Origin: Gammaproteobacteria bacterium
GTDB taxonomy: Bacteria; Pseudomonadota; Gammaproteobacteria; Xanthomonadales; Xanthomonadaceae
Assembly: GCA_025356635.1 (NCBI GenBank)
Contig: JANXRY010000080.1
Location: 62,001-126,000 of the forward strand
Length of the DNA: 64,000 nt
Direction: 5' to 3'
Part shown: piece after piece, positions 18,612-26,887 of the stretch
Layout: each line of letters opens with the position of its first letter
How positions within the stretch are numbered: the stretch's first letter is position 1
The notes under the pieces: model-generated
Seen by the model: the letters and a program-made list of their open reading frames with translations, nothing else
Told to the model about the DNA's origin: nothing
The model's database searches: none
Program-made: the position numbers and the translations under genes

Positions 18612-19141
18612 CTGCTGGCGACCGTCGCCGTCATAACCAGGTTCGCTACCGGATAACCACGCTGGGCGGCGTGCGTCTTGATCTGTTCGAACAAGGCGCG
18701 ATCGAGAGTCGGTTCGCGCGACAGGATCCACAAGTACTTCCGGCTCGGGCCACCGACCACGGCCCAGCGATAGTCGGGATCCAGTTCCACCACCCAGTAG
18801 TCGGCCCAGACCATCGGCAACCAGCCCAGCCAGTCCGGCGCGAAGCGTACCTGCAGCGCCGCGGGCGAGCCGCCAGCCACGCGCCGGGCTTCGCCAACCA
18901 CCGACATCATGCTGCCGTCCTTGGCCCGGCAGGCGTTGTGCACGCGGATGCGGCCGTTGTTCTGAAGGGTGTAGGTCGCCGTGGTGCGATCCACGCAATT
19001 GCGCTGGAAGAACATCGGCAGGTGCGCAATCTCGTACCACTGGCCGACATAGCGGTTGAGGTCGAGCGCGGGCACGGGCGCGTTGGGAAGGCTAGGCGCA
19101 GCCACTGCAAGTACAGCGGCGATGAACAGGGACGGCGACAT
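18530..19141 (-). CDS. Lipocalin family protein (Blc-like)
   Basis: A 203-residue protein; the start MSPSLFIAAVLAV at 19141 has AGGAG six bases upstream and gives a cleavable signal peptide without an obvious lipobox cysteine. The lipocalin signature GQWYEIAHLPMFFQRNC and the later block WVVELDPDYRWAVVGGPSRKYLWILSR match bacterial Blc, a barrel that binds fatty acids or lysophospholipids. The family normally ends near VANLVMT; the extra 25 or so residues here lie over the MFS gene's 3' end, so this tail is probably a by-product of the overlap. Confidence 0.88.
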   Translation of the reverse strand: MSPSLFIAAVLAVAAPSLPNAPVPALDLNRYVGQWYEIAHLPMFFQRNCVDRTTATYTLQNNGRIRVHNACRAKDGSMMSVVGEARRVAGGSPAALQVRFAPDWLGWLPMVWADYWVVELDPDYRWAVVGGPSRKYLWILSREPTLDRALFEQIKTHAAQRGYPVANLVMTATVASSQSASARPLVSITNGSNSKPASGTKPR

Positions 19142-19240
19142 GGGAATCTCCTGGGGTACTGCGCTTTGCAAGCCATGAACCATTCCGACGGTGCGCCGGC
19201 GCACACAGGCGGTGATGCGCTGAGTGTAAGCTAAGACACG

Positions 19241-20224
19241 ATGAACAACTCTTTCGAAAAACACGAACCGAACGAAGCCGCACTGATCACGGAGATGATC
19301 GACATCCTGCGCCGGAAGATGGAGCGCGACCACAAGAAGGGTGACACGCGCCGCGATGCCCATCCCAAGACCGTTGGCCTGTTGCGCGGCATCTTCGAAA
19401 TCGAATCCGACTTGCCGGGCGAGCTCGGGGTCGGTGTGTTCGCAACGCCGGAGATCTACGACTGTTGGGTGCGTGTCTCGAACGCCAGCGGCAAGGTGCA
19501 GTCGGATGCGATTCCGGATGCGCGCGGCATCGCCATCAAATTGATGGCGCATGGCGGTGACGGCAGCGCGCGCGATAAGTCGTTGGGCCAGGACTTTATC
19601 CTTCTGAACACACCGGTGATGCCGCTGGGCACGGTCGCGCTGTTCCGCGATGCGGTCTATTACGCGATCGAGATCTCGCCGCTATTTCTGGCCGGGAAGC
19701 TGCTGCTCACCGGCAACGCCGGCGTGTTGCTGGGTCTGGCGAAACTGCGCGGCACGCCGTCTTCGCCTTTGGATATCCGCTACTGGAGCACTACGCCGTA
19801 TCTGTTGGGAAAAAACATGGCGGTGAAGTATTCGTTGCAGCCCACATCGAACCATCGCAGCCGCAAGCAGTCAAAACCGGGCGAATCGTACCTGGGCGAA
19901 ACGATGCAGGCGCATCTGTTCAGCCATGTGGCGAGCTTCGATTTCTGCGTGCAACGGCACCAGCAAGGCATGGCGATCGAGGATGCCGCGCAGCGTTGGG
20001 ACGAACGCAAATCACCCTTCGTGAAAGTGGCGACGCTGCACCTGGCGAAACAATCGTTCCGCACGCCGGAACGCGATGCGCTGGCCGAAACCCTGTCGTT
20101 TTCGCCCGGCCACTCACTGCCCGAGCATGCGCCGCTTGGCGGCTTGAATCGCGCGCGCAGCAAGATCTACGAGGCGCTGTCGAAATTCCGGCACCAGCGC
20201 GACAAACGCGAAGATCTCGCCTGA
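19241..20224 (+). CDS. Catalase-like (SrpA/y4iL type) protein
   Basis: A 327-residue protein of the short, catalase-related family. Segments such as HPKTVGLLRGIFEIESDLP, DARGIAIKLMAHGGDG and GQDFILLNTPVMP fit the catalase core, and a C-terminal RARSKIYEALSKFR resembles the helix that carries the proximal heme tyrosine. It lacks the full-length catalase N-terminal arm. Family members may be peroxidases rather than true catalases; activity here is unproven. It starts 100 bases from the divergent lipocalin gene; a lipid-peroxide link is only a guess. Confidence 0.8.
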   Translation: MNNSFEKHEPNEAALITEMIDILRRKMERDHKKGDTRRDAHPKTVGLLRGIFEIESDLPGELGVGVFATPEIYDCWVRVSNASGKVQSDAIPDARGIAIKLMAHGGDGSARDKSLGQDFILLNTPVMPLGTVALFRDAVYYAIEISPLFLAGKLLLTGNAGVLLGLAKLRGTPSSPLDIRYWSTTPYLLGKNMAVKYSLQPTSNHRSRKQSKPGESYLGETMQAHLFSHVASFDFCVQRHQQGMAIEDAAQRWDERKSPFVKVATLHLAKQSFRTPERDALAETLSFSPGHSLPEHAPLGGLNRARSKIYEALSKFRHQRDKREDLA

Positions 20225-20334
20225 CGACAGCGCTTGTCGATGCGTGCTTGCTGACCATTGCGGTTCGTGTTAACCCAGTGCGGGCTGGCATCGCCATTGT
20301 GTGCGATATGCGCCCATTCACTGGGGAGTGATGC

Positions 20335-21714
20335 ATGCACACGCCGAATCGTTACCAGATGCTGTTCGTGGCACTTACCGCTACCGCGTTCTTCGCCATT
20401 GCGCCGATCCAGCACGACGGCAAGAGTTCGGAAAAACAAGTCACCGGGCTTTCTTTCGCAGCGCAGACGCGCGTGGATCGACAGCCAGTAGCGTCGGCCA
20501 CCGCAACCGGATTCGATTCCGAGCGCGTGTGGAGCGGTAACGACGATTGGGAACCAACCGTTGCGCTGCAACCGAATTCATCGACTGTCTACCAATTGAC
20601 TACGCGCTACAACGGCACCAAGGCCTGCACCGGCTGCCCATTCCCGGTGATCGTCATTCGCCGCTCGATCGATGGTGGCAATACCTGGCAGGCCGATCAT
20701 TTCATCCCAACCACGAAATACCAAAAGAACGATCCCGAGTTGCAAGTCGGCGATGACGGCACGCTCTACCTGGCCTGGATGGACGAATACAAACCGGGCA
20801 TTCGCTTCAGTAAATCCACCAATGGCGGCAGCACCTGGACCACGCCGCTGTCGCTGACGCCGATCCAGGGCACGCCGAACTGGGGCGACAAGCCACTGCT
20901 GGTGATTTCGCCCAGCGGCAAGGATGTCTACATCGGCTTCAATGCCAGCGACGCCTACGTCGCCGCGTCGCATAACTACGGCGCCAGTTTCGGCGCGAAC
21001 GTCAAGATCAACAACGACACGCGCTACTGGTTCCACACCGCCGGCGCGGTGGCGGCCAATGGCGACGTCTATTTCGCCGCCTCTGATTTTTCCCAGGACT
21101 ACACCGGCGACGCCAACATCAGCGTGTTGAAGTCGAGCAATGGCGGCACGAGCTGGTCGATCCTGCGCGTCGATGTTTCGAAGGAAATGCCAGATTGCCC
21201 GTGGGCGATCGGCTGCACCTTCGGATTTTTCGGCACCATTGCTGGCCTTTCAGTCGATAGCGCCGGCAAGATCATGATCGCCTACAACGCCAACAACAGC
21301 GTGCGCGCGCCGATGCAGTTGTACGCCAAGACTTCGAGCAACGGCGGCGCGACCTGGAGCCCGCGCATCAGCATTGGCGCCGGCAGCCAGTACAACCACC
21401 ACAGCGTGCAGATGGTCAGCGGCCCGAGCCCGAACGAGTTCGCCGTGGTCTGGCAGGACGACCGCATGGGCATCAACACCGCCTGGAACGTCTGGCTACG
21501 GCATACGCTCGATGGTGGTTCGACCTGGGCCAATCCGGTGCGTCTTTCCGACCTCGGCACGGGCGCGCCGTACAAGACCGCCAACGGCCACAAGTTTCCC
21601 TACGGCGATTACCTCGGCATCGCCCGCGACAACGTCGGCATCTACCACGTGATCTGGGGCGAAGGCATCAGCTACACCGGCCCGGGTGGCACCTGGTACA
21701 CCAAGGGTCGTTGA
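20335..21714 (+). CDS. Sialidase-like Asp-box protein
   Basis: A 459-residue protein with an N-terminal hydrophobic segment (about 8-23) suggesting export. It has five Asp boxes (S/T-x-D/N-G-G-x-T/S-W): SIDGGNTW (111), STNGGSTW (161), SSNGGTSW (267), SSNGGATW (334) and TLDGGSTW (391), diagnostic of sialidase-type beta-propellers. The arginine triad of true sialidases is not obvious, so a glycan-binding or other hydrolase role is possible. It stands alone on the forward strand. Confidence 0.8.
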   Translation: MHTPNRYQMLFVALTATAFFAIAPIQHDGKSSEKQVTGLSFAAQTRVDRQPVASATATGFDSERVWSGNDDWEPTVALQPNSSTVYQLTTRYNGTKACTGCPFPVIVIRRSIDGGNTWQADHFIPTTKYQKNDPELQVGDDGTLYLAWMDEYKPGIRFSKSTNGGSTWTTPLSLTPIQGTPNWGDKPLLVISPSGKDVYIGFNASDAYVAASHNYGASFGANVKINNDTRYWFHTAGAVAANGDVYFAASDFSQDYTGDANISVLKSSNGGTSWSILRVDVSKEMPDCPWAIGCTFGFFGTIAGLSVDSAGKIMIAYNANNSVRAPMQLYAKTSSNGGATWSPRISIGAGSQYNHHSVQMVSGPSPNEFAVVWQDDRMGINTAWNVWLRHTLDGGSTWANPVRLSDLGTGAPYKTANGHKFPYGDYLGIARDNVGIYHVIWGEGISYTGPGGTWYTKGR

Positions 21715-21731
21715 GTCGCGACCCCTGCCTA

Positions 21732-22691
21732 TCAAGCCGCAATGGCGTCCTGTGGCGACGACGCGATGTCGTCGCCCAACACACTCTTCCAAGCGAAGTA
21801 ATGCCCCGCGAACAGCAGTGGATACAGGCATAGCAGGACGACGAAATACAGCACGATGACTGCCACAACCGCCAGCACCGACGACACCAGTGACAGGATC
21901 CATACCAGCAGCGCCAGCACAAGCACAATGCAGACGAAGACCGCACCGAAAAACATGCTCGCCAACAGCGTGAACACCAAGAGTTTCAGCAGGTTTCTGG
22001 CCATTCCGACGGCACCCAGCCGCAACGCCTCGAGCGCACCAGTCGGGCGCAACGAAACTTCCGTGAAGCCGAGCATGTAAACGAACTGCAGCGGAATCAG
22101 CACCAGGAACATGCCGGCGTAGGCGATCCAGAACGCGGCCGGCAGCATCGGCGGCGTTTGTGGTGCGCCAGACAGGGCAGCCGCCTGATTCGCCATCATC
22201 TGTTGCTGAAAATCGATAAACGGCCCCATGAACGCCAGCATGAACAAGCCGATGACGCCGATGTAGATGGCCATGATGAGCAAGGCATAGCGGATGCCGC
22301 GCCACCATGCGTCCGCATCCCGGTAAGGTTTGAAGATATCGGTGGCGCCTACGGCATCTCCCCGATCGATGGCCTGGTACATCCGGAACCAGCCCATCAG
22401 CATCGGCGGAAACAAAACCAGACTCAGGACCAAGGTCAGACCGTACAGGCCGAAGAACATCGTCATGTTCCCGCCCATCATCGGCGCCTGCCCGGCCACC
22501 ATGCCGCCGCTGGCCATCGAACGGTACATGTTGCCGAACATCAATAACCACATCGGCAACATCAGCGCGAAAAAGCACAGGATCGTCAGCAGGCCGGCGC
22601 CGATCAGGCTGCCCGGATTTTTCCTGAACAGCCGGAACGCGTCGACGACCCAGCCGAACATCGACGAAATGCTTACGCTCTTGACAGACAT
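21732..22691 (-). CDS. BPSS1780 family membrane protein
   Basis: A 319-residue polytopic protein starting MSVKSVSISSMFGWVVDAF at 22691. About six hydrophobic segments are visible, with an amphipathic stretch WRGIRYALLIMAIYI and a central extracytoplasmic loop carrying FIDFQQQMMANQAAALSG. The beginning, VDAFRLFRKNPGSLIGAGLLTIL, is typical of the BPSS1780 family of unknown function. It diverges from the cysteine synthase-glutaredoxin gene across about 120 bases. Confidence 0.78.
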   Translation of the reverse strand: MSVKSVSISSMFGWVVDAFRLFRKNPGSLIGAGLLTILCFFALMLPMWLLMFGNMYRSMASGGMVAGQAPMMGGNMTMFFGLYGLTLVLSLVLFPPMLMGWFRMYQAIDRGDAVGATDIFKPYRDADAWWRGIRYALLIMAIYIGVIGLFMLAFMGPFIDFQQQMMANQAAALSGAPQTPPMLPAAFWIAYAGMFLVLIPLQFVYMLGFTEVSLRPTGALEALRLGAVGMARNLLKLLVFTLLASMFFGAVFVCIVLVLALLVWILSLVSSVLAVVAVIVLYFVVLLCLYPLLFAGHYFAWKSVLGDDIASSPQDAIAA

Positions 22692-22812
22692 GCGCTTCCC
22701 CTTGCGATGGCGAGTCCCCCGGAATGCTCCGGGTCCCCACCGACAATCTAGCATCGGAACGGGCTGCAGTGCAGTTGTTGACAGCCCCGACAGTCGCGCC
22801 GACAGTTATGCC

Positions 22813-24327
22813 ATGGCGCGGCCAACCCGCTACGACGACATCCTTGCAACCATCGGCAACACGCCGGTGATCCGGCTGAACAAGCTGGCGCCGGCGCGGG
22901 TGAACGTGTTCGTCAAGAACGAGGCGTTCAACCCGATGGGTTCGGTCAAGGATCGCCTGGCATTGGGCATTATCGAAGATGCCGAACAGCGCGGTGCATT
23001 GAAGCCGGGGCAGACGGTGATCGAAGTCACCAGCGGCAACACCGGCATCGGCCTGGCGATGGTCTGCGCGGTCAAGGGTTATCCGCTGGTGGTGGTGATG
23101 GGTGAGAACTTCAGCGTCGAGCGGCGCAAGCTGATGCGTTTCCTCGGCGCCAAAGTCGTGCTCACGCCCGCCGCCGAACGTGGTACCGGCTCGATGAAGA
23201 AAGCTGAAGAGCTTGCCAAAGCGCACGGCTGGTTCCTGTGCCGGCAATTCGACAACGAAGCCAACGCCGACATGCACTCGCGCACCACCGCGCCAGAGAT
23301 CCTGGCCGCGTTCGCCGGCGAACGGCTCGACTATTTCGTTACTGGCGCCGGCACCGGCGGTACGCTCAAAGGAGTCGGCCGCGTACTCAAGGCCGAGCGA
23401 CCCGACACAAAAATCATCGTCTGTGAACCGGACAACTCCCCCGTGCTCGGCAGCGGCATCGGCCAGAAGCGCGGCGCCGACGGCAAGCCGAGCGAAAGCC
23501 ATCCACTGGCGCGGCCGCATGTGATGCAGGGCTGGTCCCCGGATTTCATTCCCAAGCTCACCGAGGACGCCTTGGCCCTGGACCTGGTCGACCGCATCGT
23601 TCCGATCAACGGCGCCGATGCCATGCGCTTTGCGCGCGAGCTGGCACTACGCGAAGGCATCTTCGTCGGCATTTCCGGCGGCGCAACCCTGGCTGGCGCC
23701 TTGCAGCTCTGCGACGAAGCACCCGACGGCGCGAACTTCCTGGTGATGCTGCCCGACACCGGTGAGCGCTATCTCAGCACGCCGCTGTTCGACAGCATCG
23801 GCGCCGACATGAACGATGCGGAGTGGGAAATATCGCGTTCTACGCCGGGCGCGCGTTTTGACGCGCCACCGCCTGCACCACCGGTCTGCGGATTGACACC
23901 ACCGGCGCCCGCGCCGAACGCTCTCGCCGTTTCCGCCGAGGTGCAGGAACTGGTCAAACGCTTCCTCGCCGATGCCGATCAACCGCTGGTGTTATTCGCG
24001 TTGGAGTGGTGCGAGTTCTGCTGGGCGCTGCGCAAGCTGTTCGCCCAGTGCAGCATTCCCTACCGCTCGGTGGACCTCGATTCGACCGCTTACCAGCAAG
24101 GCGATCGCGGCGGCCAGATCCGCGTGCTGCTGCGCGAACGCAGCGGCAGCCGCACCATCCCGCAGGTATTCGTCGGCGGCGAGTTCATCGGCGGCAGCAC
24201 CGACACGATGGAAGCCTTCAAGACCGGCCGCCTGCAGGCGTTGTTGCGCAGCAATGGCGTGAAGTTCGATGAAGACATGAAGCTTGATCCGTACAGCCTG
24301 ATGCCGGGATGGATCCAGAAAAGCTGA
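22813..24327 (+). CDS. Cysteine synthase-glutaredoxin fusion
   Basis: A 504-residue two-domain protein. Residues 1-330 are an O-acetylserine sulfhydrylase-type enzyme with the PLP lysine in NPMGSVKDR (K46), the phosphate loop ASGNTGIG-type motif VTSGNTGIGLA and VTGAGTGGTLKGVGR. After a proline-rich linker (about 345-375) comes a glutaredoxin fold with the active site EWCEFCW (C400, C403) and TIPQVFVGGEFIGGSTD. The upstream half makes cysteine from O-acetylserine and sulfide (or thiosulfate in CysM); the glutaredoxin could reduce an S-sulfocysteine product. Start 22813 is chosen because upstream in-frame sequence is antisense to the neighbouring gene. Confidence 0.92.
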   Translation: MARPTRYDDILATIGNTPVIRLNKLAPARVNVFVKNEAFNPMGSVKDRLALGIIEDAEQRGALKPGQTVIEVTSGNTGIGLAMVCAVKGYPLVVVMGENFSVERRKLMRFLGAKVVLTPAAERGTGSMKKAEELAKAHGWFLCRQFDNEANADMHSRTTAPEILAAFAGERLDYFVTGAGTGGTLKGVGRVLKAERPDTKIIVCEPDNSPVLGSGIGQKRGADGKPSESHPLARPHVMQGWSPDFIPKLTEDALALDLVDRIVPINGADAMRFARELALREGIFVGISGGATLAGALQLCDEAPDGANFLVMLPDTGERYLSTPLFDSIGADMNDAEWEISRSTPGARFDAPPPAPPVCGLTPPAPAPNALAVSAEVQELVKRFLADADQPLVLFALEWCEFCWALRKLFAQCSIPYRSVDLDSTAYQQGDRGGQIRVLLRERSGSRTIPQVFVGGEFIGGSTDTMEAFKTGRLQALLRSNGVKFDEDMKLDPYSLMPGWIQKS

Positions 24328-24360
24328 GCTGCGGCGTGTTCCGGACCGTGTGGGCGCCGC

Positions 24361-24735
24361 CTAGCGCTTCAACAAATTCTTCAAATCCGCGAATGGCGTG
24401 CCGGTTGCCGCCACGGTTTTGCTTTCGGCGTCGAGGGCGCTACCGCCGGTGTGGTCCACGTAACGCGAGTGTTCGTTGTCGTGGCAATACACGCACAACA
24501 ACTCCCAGTTGCTGCCGTCCGGCGGATTGCAGTCGTGATCGTGATTTTTGTGGTGAACCGTCAGCTCGCGCAGGTTGGCGCGGGTGAATTCGCGTGCGCA
24601 ACGGCCGCAGATCCACGGGTACAGCTTCAGCGCCTGCTCGCGATAACCCCGGTCACGCCGCTCGGCATCGCGGCGCGCGTCGGCGACGATGCGGTCGAGC
24701 TTGGCGTGGTCTATCGGTGGCTCGTTGGTCGGCAT
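24361..24735 (-). CDS. yajD: YajD-type HNH nuclease family protein
   Basis: A 124-residue protein from MPTNEPPIDHAKLD at 24735. It has a zinc-binding frame (WICGRCAREF and LLCVYCHDNEH) around the HNH core TVHHKNHDHDCNPPDG, as in YajD of enterobacteria. Single-domain HNH proteins of this kind are presumed nucleases, with no defined cell role. It is convergent with the fusion gene (33-base gap) and divergent from the GST gene. Confidence 0.87.
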   Translation of the reverse strand: MPTNEPPIDHAKLDRIVADARRDAERRDRGYREQALKLYPWICGRCAREFTRANLRELTVHHKNHDHDCNPPDGSNWELLCVYCHDNEHSRYVDHTGGSALDAESKTVAATGTPFADLKNLLKR

Positions 24736-24819
24736 CCCGGTCCGGATTGTATCGCTGCCGCACGATGGCGTGCCGCGTTCCATGGCCAGGCCGGCCCGGC
24801 ATTGCGCCATAATCGCCGC

Positions 24820-25443
24820 ATGCAGCTCTACGGCCGCTCCAGCTCGCACTTCACCCGCATCCCGCGCATCTTCGCGGCCGAGGCGAAGGTGGAACTCGAC
24901 TTCGTGCTGATCCGCGACCTGATGTCGGTGAACGCGGACGATTTCGGCGGCCATCCGGCGCTGAAGATGCCGACGCTGCATACGGACTCTGGACTCTGGT
25001 ACGGCTCTTTGCCGATCTGCCGCGAACTGGTGGCCTGCTCGGACTCGGGCCTGGTCGTGGTCTGGCCGGAAGACTTGGCGCGGCCGGTGGCGGCCAACGC
25101 GCAGGAACTGGTGTCCACGGCGATGGCGACCGAGGTCGGTCTGATCATGGGCAAGGCGTCAGGCGTGACCGCAGACAATCCACAGCAGGTGAAGATGCGC
25201 GTCAGTCTGCTCGGGGTGATGGAATGGCTGGAACGCAACGCCAACCGCGCGCTCGCCACGCTGGCGCCGGACCGCGACCTGAGCTTCCTGGAAGTGTCGC
25301 TGTTCTGCCTGATCGAACACCTGCAATTCCGCGAAGTGCTGGCACTCGATCCCTATCCGCAACTACGCGCCTTCGCGCAGCTGTTTTCCGAGCGCAGCTC
25401 CGCCAAGGCCACCGCCTTCAAGTTCGATTTTCCGACGGGTTGA
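24820..25443 (+). CDS. Glutathione S-transferase family protein
   Basis: A 207-residue protein. The N-terminal thioredoxin-like domain starts MQLYGRSSSHFTRIPRIFAAE and includes LKMPTLHTDSGLWYGSLPICREL, the cis-proline and glutathione gamma-glutamyl site of GSTs. An all-helical C-terminal domain follows, with DRDLSFLEVSLFCLIEHL as the capping region. Substrate is unknown. The start is chosen by alignment to the fold; the frame extends further upstream but that part is antisense to the HNH gene. Confidence 0.82.
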   Translation: MQLYGRSSSHFTRIPRIFAAEAKVELDFVLIRDLMSVNADDFGGHPALKMPTLHTDSGLWYGSLPICRELVACSDSGLVVVWPEDLARPVAANAQELVSTAMATEVGLIMGKASGVTADNPQQVKMRVSLLGVMEWLERNANRALATLAPDRDLSFLEVSLFCLIEHLQFREVLALDPYPQLRAFAQLFSERSSAKATAFKFDFPTG

Positions 25444-25446
25444 GGA

Positions 25447-25677
25447 TTAGCGGTTTAGTTGAGCCTTCAGCTCTTGAATCTCCAGCAGAACTTTCGCCAA
25501 CTCCGACTCTCTCGCATCCTCGGCCGGTTTGAGGAACCATGACGCGACGAAGCCGGCATGTACGGTCCATTCTCCACGGCGCTTTGCACGGGACGTTCCT
25601 CCTAGCCTTTGATTCTGGAAGTCTAAACCGCCGGCCGACAGGACACCGGAACGACTACTGTCGAGTACCATCCGCAT
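25447..25677 (-). CDS. Small hypothetical protein
   Basis: A 76-residue frame. The C-terminal third, ESELAKVLLEIQELKAQLNR, is a convincing short coiled coil; the N-terminal half is basic and of low complexity. It has no recognised family. It could be a real gene, or the tail of a degraded one whose 5' part is lost, since the region to 26.2 kb also holds other unfamiliar genes. It is convergent with the GST gene with a three-base gap. Confidence 0.35.
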   Translation of the reverse strand: MRMVLDSSRSGVLSAGGLDFQNQRLGGTSRAKRRGEWTVHAGFVASWFLKPAEDARESELAKVLLEIQELKAQLNR

Positions 25678-25735
25678 GAGGCCTGAGCGGCAGGGGGAAC
25701 CATGCTGAGGATTCGATTGTCATTGCGTACGTTGA

Positions 25736-26146
25736 TTGTCCGCAATTCTGACCTCCCTCATGGCACTGTCATCCATGGCCTTGGCCGATACCAAGGTGTG
25801 GGTCAATAAAAATTCGGGCGTTTATCACTGTCCGGGCGGCCAGTACTACGGCAATACCGAAAAGGGTGAGTACCTTGCCGAGAGCGAAGCGGTTGCTTCC
25901 TGCTATCGTCTCGCCAACGGCCAAGTATGTTCGCCGCTGACAGCGCAGCAACCTCGGTGGTCAGCACGACAGAGCATTGCGCAAGGAGAGACTGGCAACG
26001 TGACTATGGTGTGGGTGAACACCAGCTCGCTGGTCTATCACTGTCCCGGCACACGTTATTACGGCGCGACAAAGAAGGGCAAGTATATTTCCGAGGCAGA
26101 AGCTATCGCCAGCGGCAATCGTCCAGCTTACGACGCGAAGTGTTAG
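25736..26146 (+). CDS. Exported protein with two 45-residue cysteine repeats
   Basis: About 136 residues. A hydrophobic leader SAILTSLMALSSMALA ends at a plausible signal peptidase site before DTKVWV. Two tandem copies of one unit follow, at about 21-63 and 91-136, each built as VWVN-x2-S-x-VYHCPG-x2-YYG-x-T-x-KG-x-Y, then an E/A-rich helix and a closing cysteine. The paired cysteines likely form a disulfide in each unit. The start is uncertain: a TTG at 25736 directly follows a stop, with no Shine-Dalgarno; an ATG at 25760 is too short for a good signal peptide. A frameshift in the 5' end is possible. Confidence 0.62.
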   Translation: MSAILTSLMALSSMALADTKVWVNKNSGVYHCPGGQYYGNTEKGEYLAESEAVASCYRLANGQVCSPLTAQQPRWSARQSIAQGETGNVTMVWVNTSSLVYHCPGTRYYGATKKGKYISEAEAIASGNRPAYDAKC

Positions 26147-26219
26147 GCCTTGGGTCCCAAGCACCTACTGCCTCCTATGCGGGGTAATCGGGCAAACTGG
26201 CATGCGCGACGTATTCTCG

Positions 26220-26858
26220 TCAATTCAGCAGCTGGCAAGCCCCCATCCAACACTCCGCCAGCAGCTGCTTCCCATTCTTGCAGGTCGCCTCAAAAATTGA
26301 ACGCCCATTCGATTCGCTGACACGCTGAAAATTATCACTGCACTGATGATCTGCAAGCTCTTGCCGAGCTGTAGACTCCGCATCACCGACATACCCAGTA
26401 GCATGCGACGTTGGGACAGATGTCGGGCTTGCCGACTGAATCGATTGCGCATTCGAGGTCGATGTCCCGTCGTCAGAAAAGATCCAGATTGCCAGCGCCT
26501 TACCCTTTCGTTCAGCCGATACCCCAAAGATCGCTGCCGCAACCTTTGAACCGCTAGTTGGCTCACTCAACGCATCAAGTATTACGGCATTGGCCCCCAT
26601 CTTTCCCGCCGACTTCTTCATTGACTCAAACATTTTCGCTTCATCAGTGTAGAGGGCATCACCCGTAGAATTGAGAAGGGCAACTTCTTCATACCTGCGT
26701 GGAACCTGCGAAGCTGTGCGATATAAGGCCACATTTTGCGGAAGGACCAACGGTCTATTTGCCGTCGCAGTACCAAGTCGCGACGCATTTGTTGTCACGC
26801 AACCAGCCAATAACAACACGAGCACGACAGAACCAAGAAACGCAACTGGACGATTCAT
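26220..26858 (-). CDS. Hypothetical lipoprotein
   Basis: A 212-residue protein with signal peptide and lipobox LLAGC. The N-terminal half contains RRYEEVALLNSTGDALYTDEAKMFESMKKSAGKMGANAVILD, a pattern seen in small envelope proteins that carry a YbjQ/Rcs-like alpha-beta fold. The C-terminal half is serine- and threonine-rich, then has a cysteine-containing tail (HQCSDNF, ATCKNG, ECWMGACQLL). The DNA looks less GC-rich than its neighbours, which hints at acquisition. Function unknown. Confidence 0.7.
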   Translation of the reverse strand: MNRPVAFLGSVVLVLLLAGCVTTNASRLGTATANRPLVLPQNVALYRTASQVPRRYEEVALLNSTGDALYTDEAKMFESMKKSAGKMGANAVILDALSEPTSGSKVAAAIFGVSAERKGKALAIWIFSDDGTSTSNAQSIQSASPTSVPTSHATGYVGDAESTARQELADHQCSDNFQRVSESNGRSIFEATCKNGKQLLAECWMGACQLLN

Positions 26859-26887
26859 GTGACTCCCCTAGCATCATTACCTCAGGC

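Noticed and set aside
22330-22812. 161-codon N-terminal extension of the cysteine synthase fusion
   Set aside because: Antisense to the membrane protein gene; the family starts near 22813.
21496-23520. 674-codon reverse frame
   Set aside because: Runs through the sialidase-like, BPSS1780 and cysteine synthase genes in other frames, so it cannot be one protein.
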